DNA from: Strigamia acuminata
Lineage: Eukaryota; Arthropoda; Chilopoda; Geophilomorpha; Linotaeniidae
Length of the DNA stretch: 64,000 bases
Direction of reading: 5' to 3'
Assembly: GCA_949358305.1 (NCBI GenBank)
Contig: OX442324.1
Span: 9,149,601-9,213,600, forward strand
The position numbers and the translations under genes are program-made. This document shows positions 54,491 through 64,000 of this stretch, one piece after another; position 1 is the stretch's first letter, and each line of letters opens with the position of its first letter. The notes under the pieces are model-generated. The model did not search any database and was not told where the DNA came from. It saw nothing but the letters and a program-made list of their open reading frames with translations.

Positions 54491-56110
54491 GATAGTCGAT
54501 GACCCGTTCCCGGACTTTGACTCGTACGACTCGTATTCGAGATGTATTCGAGATGTATTCGAATCGTATTCGAGTCGCATTCGAGATGGTCGATGATTTC
54601 CACTCGCTCGTATACGCGTTGTATACGAGCTCGTATTTTGATCGTAATCGTAAACGAATCGTTTACAAGTCGTATACAAGTTGTATACGACGTGTATACA
54701 CCTCGTATACGAACGAAGTTTGGAAAATCCACCGGATACTTACTACGACATGAAAACACATAGTAGTCACATACGTCTTATTTGGAAATTGTGTTTTCAC
54801 AAACTTCGTTCGTATACGAGGTGTATACACGTCGTATACGACTTGTATACGACTTGTAAACGATTCGTTTACGATTACGATCAAAATACGAGCTCGTATA
54901 CAACGCGTATACGAGCGAGTGGAAATCATCGACCATCTCGAATACGACTCGAATTCGATTCGAATACGATTCGAATTCGATTCGAATACGAATACGATCA
55001 AAATACGAACTCGTAACAACTCGAATACGAGATAGTCGATGACCCGTTCCCGGACTTTGACTCGTACGACTCGTATTCGAGATGTATTCGAGATGTATTC
55101 GAATCGTATTCGAGTCGCATTCGAGATGGTCGATGATTTCCACTCGCTCGTATACGCGTTGTATACGAGCTCGTATTTTGATCGTAATCGTAAACGAATC
55201 GTTTACAAGTCGTATACAAGTCGTATACGACGTGTATACACCTCGTATACGAACGAAGTTTGGAAAATCCACCGGATACTTACTACGACATGAAAACACA
55301 TAGTAGTCACATACGTCTTATTTGGAAATTGTGTTTTCACAAACTTCGTTCGTATACGAGGTGTATACATGTCGTATACGACTTGTATACGACTTGTAAA
55401 CGATTCGTTTACGATTACGATCAAAATACGAGCTCGTATACAACGCGTATACGAGCGAGTGGAAATCATCGACCATCTCGAATACGACTCGAATTCGATT
55501 CGAATACGATTCGAATTCGATTCGAATACGAATACGATCAAAATACGAACTCGTAACAACTCGAATACGAGATAGTCGATGACCCGTTCCCGGACTTTGA
55601 CTCGTACGACTCGTATTCGAGATGTATTCGAGATGTATTCGAATCGTATTCGAGTCGCATTCGAGATGGTCGATGATTTCCACTCGCTCGTATACGCGTT
55701 GTATACGAGCTCGTATTTTGATCGTAATCGTAAACGAATCGTTTACAAGTCGTATACAAGTCGTATACGACGTGTATACACCTCGTATACGAACGAAGTT
55801 TGGAAAATCCACCGGATACTTACTACGACATGAAAACACATAGTAGTCACATACGTCTTATTTGGAAATTGTGTTTTCACAAACTTCGTTCGTATACGAG
55901 GTGTATACACGTCGTATACGACTTGTATACGACTTGTAAACGATTCGTTTACGATTACGATCAAAATACGAGCTCGTATACAACGCGTATACGAGCGAGT
56001 GGAAATCATCGACCATCTCGAATGCGACTCGAATACGATTCGAATACATCTCGAATACATCTCGAATACGAGTCGTACGAGTCAAAGTCCGGGAACGGGT
56101 CATCGACTAT
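54491..56110. repeat. central 540-bp units with internal hairpins
   Basis: Units start at 54,491, 55,031 and 55,571; the third turns into the mirror of the first. Each contains an inverted pair of about 138 bp (for example 54,583-54,722 and 54,802-54,938) made almost only of CGTATACG, CGAATCG and CGAGTCG-type words around an 80-bp spacer. Confidence 0.9.
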
Positions 56111-56800
56111 CTCGTACTCGACTCGAAAACGAGTCGAATACGAATTCGCATTCGACTCGAAAACGAGGCGAATACGATTTTGCGTTGAAGAAGGGCAAAA
56201 TTCGCATTCGACTCGAAAACGAGTCGAATACGATTTCGCGTTGAAGAAGGGCAAAATTCGTACTCGACTCGAAAACGAGTCGAATACGATTTCGCGTTGA
56301 AGAAGGGCAAAATTCGTACTCGACTCGAAAACGAGTCGAATACGATTTCGCGTTGAAGAAGGGCAAAATTCGCATTCGACTCGAAAACGAGTCGAATACG
56401 ATTTCGCGTTGAAGAAGGGCAAAATTCGTACTCGACTCGAAAACGAGTCGAATACGAATTCGCATTCGACTCGAAAACGAGTCGAATACGATTTCGCGTT
56501 GAAGAAGGGCAAAATTCGTACTCGACTCGAAAACGAGTCGAATACGATTTCGCGTTGAAGAAGGGCAAAATTCGCATTCGACTCGAAAGCGAGTCGAATA
56601 CGATTTCGCGTTGAAGAAGGGAAAAATTCGCATTCGACTCGAAAGCGAGTCGAATACGATTTCGCGTTGAAGAAGGGCAAAACTCGTATTCGATTCGAAA
56701 GCGAATCGAATACAATTTTGCGTTGAAAAAGGACAAAAATCGTATTCGATTCGCTTTCGAATCGAATACGAGTTTTGTCCTTTTTCAACGCTTGGGAAAA
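56111..56800 (-). repeat. 56-bp hairpin tandem array, right (inverted)
   Basis: The inverted counterpart of 53,824-54,490 with the same unit and about 12 copies. Long minus-strand frames are again a by-product. Confidence 0.95.
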
Positions 56801-56910
56801 GGACTCGAATGCGCCTCCACGTTGCAATGCGCATTTGTGTAAACGATGATGGAATCCCCTGCTTAAATACTGGCTATCGCGTCACGTAACAGCAACGTGC
56901 CACGTCACGT

Positions 56911-59900
56911 AATTGCAACGTGCCGCGCTATGCCACACAATGTGCCGCCGCGATAGGCCATTGAACCCGAATGTGTGTGATGCGAAACGCGCGAGTACGC
57001 GCGCGGAGAACGCGCGGCAATGCTAGCAACAGGAGCGCAACTGCCCAAGAAATTGCTCAACAATAAAAGGCACGTGGAAGCACGTGCCTGAAACAATAGG
57101 CACTTCAAATAAAGTTATTGTTAAAAAACGGGCTTGAAAACCAACAATTACACAATAATTAAGGGGCAAGAAATGAACTTTGCTGCAATGCAAAGTTCTC
57201 AAAATACAGAGAAATGAAAGTTACACTTGTATAAAGAATTGACAATGTTTGAAACCAATAAAAACTACAAAAACACACTTGTAAAAAACCCAAAACAACC
57301 CCCAGAATGAATTATTTGACTCAAATTAACCCTAAAACGGTCTTGGAGGTCGTGCAGACGACAGAGAACGGATCGGAAGGTTGCTAAAACCTGACACCAA
57401 AACTAGCTATGGGACAGCTAGTTAGAAAACAGCTTTTTCATCAATCATGAACGCTGAAAACCTCACCCAGGGGTAGAAAATGATGGAGAGAACGTTTTCG
57501 CCATCTAAAACGGTCTAAAACGGGTCTAAAATGCCTAAACCGGCGCCTGGAACGTGGCGCAGTTGTTGGGTCAAATATTGTCAAAAATCAGTGGAAATTT
57601 GTCAAATACTGGCAAAAATCTGCTGAAATTTGTCCAAAATTGCCAAATTTTGGCGCAAGTTACGTGAGGTTTGCGCGCATCCAACTATGACGAAAAATCC
57701 ATGCGTGTGCACGCGCGATTTACTGGCGCGTTGGAAGCGTTAAAATAAATTTTTCCAATATCTAACACAATTTGCACCGAATTATGGCAATTTTTGACAA
57801 ATTTACATGGATTTTTGCCAGTATTTGACAAATTTCTACGGATTTTTGACAATATTTGACAAATTCCAGACAAATTTCAGACAAATTTCAATTAATTTTA
57901 GAAATTTTATGAGAAATTTCAGCAAATGTTTGAGGATTGAGGAAATCTTCTGAAATTTGTCAAATATAGGCAAAAATCTTCTGAAATTTGTCAAATACAG
58001 GCAAAAATCTGCTGAAATTTGTCAAAAATTGCCCAAATTCCGTGCAAGTTTTGCAAGTTTTGCGCGCATCAAATCGTACGCGCGTCTATACTATTGCACG
58101 AGCGCATTGACGCGTGATGAACACCGACCACGTTTACGAAGTGAATTCGAGCTACAAAAGTATCGAGTCGCCATTCTATGATGGAAAAAAAAAATTAAGT
58201 GTAAACAAACAAAATAAAAACTTTAATATACAAGAAACGTACAATTCCACTCAACTTTGTTTCAAATTTTATTTATTGGATCATTGAAAATAAACAGTAG
58301 TGTTGTGCACTGTACGCTTAAGTGTATACCGGCGATGCGTTGTTTTGTGGTGGGGATTTGCCTCGATAATTGATCTTTTCTCTTTGTTTGCAATATTTTT
58401 TTGGCCTTTTTTGTTGATTTTTCGGTTTGAAATTGTTTTTTTCCGGTGTAATTTAAGTGGTGGAAGGTTGTTGGCGTGTGTTGAGGGTAATTTTGGCGGT
58501 TTTTGGGTCGGGATTTGGGGTTTGATGCAGCGGATAGCGCATGCGAATCGCCGTCGACCGTAGCATTAGCAATTGCAACGTGCCGCGCTATGCCACACAA
58601 TGTGCCGCCGCGATAGGCCATCGAATCCGAATGTGTGTGATGCGAAACGCGAGTACGCGCGCGGAGAACGCGCGGCAATGCTAGCAACAGGAGCGCAACT
58701 GCCCAAGAAATTGCTCAACAATAAAAGGCACGTGGAAGCACGTGCCTGAAACAATAGGCACTTCAAATAAAGTTATTGTTAAAAAACGGGCTTGAAAACC
58801 AACAATTACACAATAATTAAGGGGCAAGAAATGAACTTTGCTGCAATGCAAAGTTCTCAAAATACAGAGAAATGAAAGTTACACTTGTATAAAGAATTGA
58901 CAATGTTTGAAACCAATAAAAACTACAAAAACACACTTGTAAAAAACCCAAAACAACCCCCAGAATGAATTATTTGACTCAAATTAACCCTAAAACGGTC
59001 TTGGAGGTCGTGCAGACGACAGAGAACGGATCGGAAGGTTGCTAAAACCTGACGCCAAAACTAGCAATGGGACAGCTAGTTAGAAAACAGCTTTTTCATC
59101 AATCATGAACGCTGAAAACCTCACCCAGGGGTAGAAAATGATGGAGAGAACGTTTTCGCCATCTAAAACGGTCTAAAACGGGTCTAAAATGCCTAAACCG
59201 GCGCCTGGAACGTGGCGCAGTTGTTGGGTCAAATATTGTCAAAAATCAGTGGAAATTTGTCAAATACTGGCAAAAATCTGCTGAAATTTGTCCAAAATTG
59301 CCAAATTTTGGCGCAAGTTACGTGAGGTTTGCGCGCATCCAACTATGACGAAAAATCCATGCGTGTGCACGCGCGATTTACTGGCGCGTTGGAAGCGTTA
59401 AAATAAATTTTTCCAATATCTAACACAATTTGCACCGAATTATGGCAATTTTTGACAAATTTACATGGATTTTTGCCAGTATTTGACAAATTTCCACGGA
59501 TTTTTGACAATATTTGACAAATTCCAGACAAATTTCAGACAAATTTCAATTAATTTTAGAAATTTTATGAGAAATTTCAGCAAATGTTTGAGGATTGAGG
59601 AAATCTTCTGAAATTTGTCAAATATAGGCAAAAATCTTCTGAAATTTGTCAAATACAGGCAAAAATCTGCTGAAATTTGTCAAAAATTGCCCAAATTCCG
59701 TGCAAGTTTTGCAAGTTTTGCGCGCATCAAATCGTACGCGCGCCTATACTATTGCACGAGCGCATTGACGCGTGATGAACACCGACCACGTTTACGAAGT
59801 GAATTCGAGCTACAAAAGTATCGAGTCGCCATTCTATGATGGAAAAAAAAAATTAAGTGTAAACAAACAAAATAAAAACTTTAATATACAAGAAACGTAC

Positions 59901-61915
59901 AATTCCACTCAACTTTGTTTCAAATTTTATTTATTGGATCATTGAAAATAAACAGTAGTGTTGTGCACTGTACGCTTAAGTGTATACCGGCGATGCGTTG
60001 TTTTGTGGTGGGGATTTGCCTCGATAATTGATCTTTTCTCTTTGTTTGCAATATTTTTTTGGCCTTTTTTGTTGATTTTTCGGTTTGAAATTGTTTTTTT
60101 CCGGTGTAATTTAAGTGGTGGAAGGTTGTTGGCGTGTGTTGAGGGTAATTTTGGCGGTTTTTGGGTCGGGATTTGGGGTTTGATGCAGCGGATAGCGCAT
60201 GCGAATCGCCGTCGACCGTAGCATTAGCAATTGCAACGTGCCGCGCTATGCCACACAATGTGCCGCCGCGATAGGCCATCGAATCCGAATGTGTGTGATG
60301 CGAAACGCGAGTACGCGCGCGGAGAACGCGCGGCAATGCTAGCAACAGGAGCGCAACTGCCCAAGAAATTGCTCAACAATAAAAGGCACGTGGAAGCACG
60401 TGCCTGAAACAATAGGCACTTCAAATAAAGTTATTGTTAAAAAACGGGCTTGAAAACCAACAATTACACAATAATTAAGGGGCAAGAAATGAACTTTGCT
60501 GCAATGCAAAGTTCTCAAAATACAGAGAAATGAAAGTTACACTTGTATAAAGAATTGACAATGTTTGAAACCAATAAAAACTACAAAAACACACTTGTAA
60601 AAAACCCAAAACAACCCCCAGAATGAATTATTTGACTCAAATTAACCCTAAAACGGTCTTGGAGGTCGTGCAGACGACAGAGAACGGATCGGAAGGTTGC
60701 TAAAACCTGACGCCAAAACTAGCAATGGGACAGCTAGTTAGAAAACAGCTTTTTCATCAATCATGAACGCTGAAAACCTCACCCAGGGGTAGAAAATGAT
60801 GGAGAGAACGTTTTCGCCATCTAAAACGGTCTAAAACGGGTCTAAAATGCCTAAACCGGCGCCTGGAACGTGGCGCAGTTGTTGGGTCAAATATTGTCAA
60901 AAATCAGTGGAAATTTGTCAAATACTGGCAAAAATCTGCTGAAATTTGTCCAAAATTGCCAAATTTTGGCGCAAGTTACGTGAGGTTTGCGCGCATCCAA
61001 CTATGACGAAAAATCCATGCGTGTGCACGCGCGATTTACTGGCGCGTTGGAAGCGTTAAAATAAATTTTTCCAATATCTAACACAATTTGCACCGAATTA
61101 TGGCAATTTTTGACAAATTTACATGGATTTTTGCCAGTATTTGACAAATTTCCACGGATTTTTGACAATATTTGACAAATTCCAGACAAATTTCAGACAA
61201 ATTTCAATTAATTTTAGAAATTTTATGAGAAATTTCAGCAAATGTTTGAGGATTGAGGAAATCTTCTGAAATTTGTCAAATATAGGCAAAAATCTTCTGA
61301 AATTTGTCAAATACAGGCAAAAATCTGCTGAAATTTGTCAAAAATTGCCCAAATTCCGTGCAAGTTTTGCAAGTTTTGCGCGCATCAAATCGTATGCGCG
61401 CCTATACTATTGCACGAGCGCATTGACGCGTGATGAACACCGACCACGTTTACGAAGTGAATTCGAGCTACAAAAGTATCGAGTCGCCATTCTATGATGG
61501 AAAAAAAAAATTAAGTGTAAACAAACAAAATAAAAACTTTAATATACAAGAAACGTACAATTCCACTCAACTTTGTTTCAAATTTTATTTATTGGATCAT
61601 TGAAAATAAACAGTAGTGTTGTGCACTGTACGCTTAAGTGTATACCGGCGATGCGTTGTTTTGTGGTGGGGATTTGCCTCGATAATTGATCTTTTCTCTT
61701 TGTTTGCAATATTTTTTTGGCCTTTTTTGTTGATTTTTCGGTTTGAAATTGTTTTTTTCCGGTGTAATTTAAGTGGTGGAAGGTTGTTGGCGTGTGTTGA
61801 GGGTAATTTTGGCGGTTTTTGGGTCGGGATTAGTGTTTTCTGCGATTTTTTATCGGTATTTGGGGTTTGATGCAGCGGATAGCGCATGCGAATCGCCGTC
61901 GACCGTAGCATTAGC
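56911..61915 (-). repeat. three tandem units of 1.66 kb
   Basis: Units begin AATTGCAACGTGCCGCGC at 56,911, 58,571 and 60,229 (lengths 1,660, 1,658, 1,687). Each holds a copy of the foldback right arm plus about 500 bp of flank. The third unit has a 29-base insertion near 61,830. Differences between units are few. No coding function is recognised. Confidence 0.9.
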
Positions 61916-62372
61916 AAGTGCGCGCGCAAGTTAAATGTGTACAGGACTGTGAGAAAATAAAACGTGTGTGGAAGAGTAAATGTTCTTTGGTGATCGCCAT
62001 GAGTTCGTACTTTGTCGTGGGCGCGAAATGTGTGTGATATATATGCTACTATGCGTGATGTAGCGCCGTCAGCGCGTTTCAGCACGCGATGTAGCGCCCT
62101 GAGCGCGTCCAAATGCGTACAGGTGTTCGACAGATGTGCCAGGGCTTCACGTGCATACGCGAAACATAAACATGAAGAAAACAGAAAAAACCGTTGTGTG
62201 TGATGTTTATAAAGACACATTACACAAAGAATACTACTCTTCATACAAAAAGCAATAAACTTTATACATATTGCAATAAACTTACAAAATGGTAAAAATA
62301 AAATACTGGAAAACATGGCCTTGAATAATAGTGGAAAACATGGCGTACTGCCTTGAATACCCCCTTGAATAC
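61916..62372. other. unassigned sequence
   Basis: About 450 bases after the tandem units. A near-direct repeat of about 30 bases around GATGTAGCGCC occurs at about 62,055 and 62,088. No gene is supported; an 84-codon-plus minus-strand frame crossing 61,597-62,451 has no recognisable domain. Confidence 0.4.
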
Positions 62373-63403
62373 GTCGCACCGCATCATCTCGCCTCACTTC
62401 TCGTCTTGGAAATAAATAAACGCCCCGGCGTTTATTCGAGGCAATGTCCAACTTGGGCTTTCATTCGCGCCTCACATCCCGCCTTGGTAATAAATAAACG
62501 CCCCGGCGTTTATTCGAGGCACATCACCCACACCTCCCCGGCGTTCAAACGAGTAGCTGCGCGTATTTGACCCCGGTTTTTATTCTTTCAAATTGTCGTG
62601 TGTTTTCAAAGTTCTTAATTTGTTCAAAAACAAACAAAATGGCTATTTGTTGATTTTTAATTGATTTTATCGATTTCTGTTCGTTTTTTGCTGGTTTTTA
62701 ATCGATTTTTCTGTATTTTTGATCAATTTTTGCCAATTGTAATCGTTATTTGTCATTCTGAATTGATTATTGTCAGGTTTCAGTCGATTTTTGTCGATTT
62801 CTGATCAATGTTTATACATTTCTTATCATTTTGTGTAGATTTCTGTTGAATTTTAATCATATTTCTTCGTTTTTATTCAATTTTTGTCCCATGCTCCGCG
62901 ATCAGTTCGAATAATTGACACCATACTGTGCTTTTACTCATATTCAAGATGGCGTCGCAAACTCAAGGTCGAATTCCGCTGAATTCATTTATTGCGACTG
63001 TTTGCGCTCCATACATGCGAAAAGGATTATGGGAAAAATCCTCAATGCAGGTCATTTTGGTGTCAAATGAGCGAGGAAGGCTGGAGATAAGGAAAATTGG
63101 TGAAATTTCAAAAAAAAGCTAAACAATCAAAATTTACATGAAGCTCAATTTTTCTAACTGGAAATGCATGTATCGTCAATTTCGGGATATTTTAGGGGTG
63201 AAATTGACTGGGAAGGGACCCCCACATTCCCCATGCGTCAACGCGCGCGTTGACGAAATTCAAATCCAGGTTTTCACACAGCCCCACGTTATTTTCGGGT
63301 TCCAATTGCCGTATTGCCGTATTGCCTCAAATAAACGCCGGGGCGTTTATTAATTTTCATTAATTTTCCAGACCGGAAATGAGGCGAGGTGATGCGGTAC
63401 GAT
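62373..63403. mobile_element. small TIR element with palindromic AATAAACGCC motifs
   Basis: About 1 kb. The left end (CGCACCGCATCATCTCGCCT, 62,375) mirrors the right end (AGGCGAGGTGATGCGGTACG to about 63,401). Inside each arm is a palindrome with arms AATAAACGCC/GGCGTTTATT and a two-base centre: CC at about 62,416 and 62,492, GG at about 63,332, consistent with opposite orientation. The left arm is partly duplicated in tandem (76-bp step). No transposase. Confidence 0.65.
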
Positions 63404-64000
63404 GCAAAATTGCGAGATGTAGTTTGCTTTATTTGTTAAAACAAATTAGGCGTCACTAATTCACCTGTATTAGGGTTTCAATGTGTGAAATTTCAAAATT
63501 TATCGGTTCCGTCAAAACGCCATTGAAAAGTTACATTTTTATAACGTTTCAATGATGAAAACGGCCATTTTTGATGAAAAACAGCCATTTTTTATAGAAA
63601 AAACGACGAAGAAAGCCATTTTCACTATGAAAAATGGCTGAAAATGACCATTTTGACGAAAAACGGCCATTTTTACTACGAAAAATGGCTAAAAATGCCA
63701 CTTGAGTGAGTGCAAGTACATTTGGTGATGTACTATCGCGAGCGCGCGCGTTTTTGTGCAGTACAATGTGCTGATTAAACCAACAGCATTATAGAGTGAT
63801 TACATTGTTCATTTGTGTTTTTAAGTTACAAAATGGTACAAAATCATAAAATAAACTTGTAAAGTGCAATTTCTGCGGATTGATCAAAATCCGCAAAATC
63901 CGCCGCAAAATTGCGAACAGGGGATCAGCATATAGGCAGCCGTAATGTTAAAAATGGGGTCCCTTTCGCACTCCGCAAAATCCGCATGCGCGCCATAAGG
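63404..64000. other. unassigned AT-rich sequence with GCCATTTT words
   Basis: Between about 63,545 and 63,705 the words AAAACGGCCATTTTT and AAAAATGGCT recur many times in both orientations, a degenerate simple-repeat tract. The last 130 bases repeat CCGCAAAATCCGC. No gene is seen. Confidence 0.5.

Larger units (their letters stand above)
52597..58065. mobile_element. giant foldback element, near-perfect palindrome
   Basis: About 5.5 kb that reads nearly the same on both strands about a centre near 55,315. For example 53,523 onward (GAAGTGCCTATTGTTTCAG) mirrors 57,108 backward, and 53,060 mirrors about 57,570. Ends are around TGCAAACTTGCAAAACTTGC (left) and its mirror near 58,045-58,065. Layout: outer arm, 56-bp hairpin array, 540-bp units, inverted array, inverted arm. 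It encodes no transposase. It resembles foldback-type elements in form only. Confidence 0.8.

Noticed and set aside
53794-54596. Three overlapping plus-strand frames of 233-262 codons
   Set aside because: All three frames of one 56-bp repeat are open; the peptides are periodic and without domains.
54663-56827. Numerous 70-270-codon frames in the palindrome centre on both strands
   Set aside because: They repeat every 540 bp and mirror across the palindrome; Arg/Ile/Tyr-rich translations reflect the CGTATACG vocabulary only.
61597-62451. 284-codon minus-strand frame
   Set aside because: Its first copies in the preceding units are shorter and broken, there is no recognisable domain, and composition follows the repeat.
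1-64000. CRISPR array, rRNA, tRNA genes or bacterial operons
   Set aside because: No regularly spaced short repeats with unique spacers, no rRNA or tRNA-like folds noticed, and spliced exons plus LTR elements show a eukaryotic genome.

Overview
The window is a dense nest of transposable elements from a eukaryotic genome, most likely an invertebrate animal. The reasons are: Ty3/gypsy and Ty1/copia elements throughout, copia primer-binding sites that match the 3' end of animal initiator tRNA-Met, captured fragments of the animal nuclear genes NVL and CPSF30, and short introns of about 60-85 bases. I see no intact ordinary host gene, no rRNA or tRNA gene and no CRISPR array. I cannot name the species.

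Positions 1-41,564 read as one old Ty3/gypsy element (gypsy-0) opened by later insertions. Its protease fragment starts at 2,738, directly after the 3' LTR of another gypsy element (gypsy-1, 1-2,737). RT/RNase H (3,465-5,354) and an integrase stub follow, then a third, non-pol reading frame (ORF3). ORF3 is split into 7,847-8,318, 15,546-17,310 and 38,126-38,213. The two splits are copia A (8,319-15,540, minus strand) and copia B (17,311-38,120, plus strand), and the three ORF3 pieces are in register once each insertion and one target-site copy are discounted. Copia B has a complete gypsy element (gypsy-2, 17,997-32,520) inside its 5' LTR. Gypsy-2 carries gag, pol and its own ORF3, whose paired-cysteine module resembles that of the gypsy-0 ORF3. 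In the gypsy-0 3' region sits a TIR element (38,466-40,540) holding exons, with introns, of NVL on one strand and CPSF30 on the other. The gypsy-0 polypurine tract and 3' LTR follow at about 41,000-41,564.

Positions 41,565-50,415 hold three more damaged copia elements. C (plus) keeps gag-protease; D (minus) is inserted in C and keeps integrase; E (plus) is inserted in the D leader and keeps gag-protease. A gypsy solo LTR (45,519-45,950) sits where D lost its RT half. The leaders of A, C and D carry tandem hairpins whose stems change in a compensatory way between copies.

Positions 50,416-64,000 are non-coding repeats: a 723-bp perfect-looking tandem duplication, a 5.5-kb foldback palindrome (about 52,597-58,065) built from 56-bp hairpin arrays around 540-bp units, tandem copies of its right arm (1.66 kb x 3), and a smaller TIR element (about 62,373-63,403). 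Long open frames there are by-products of the repeats.
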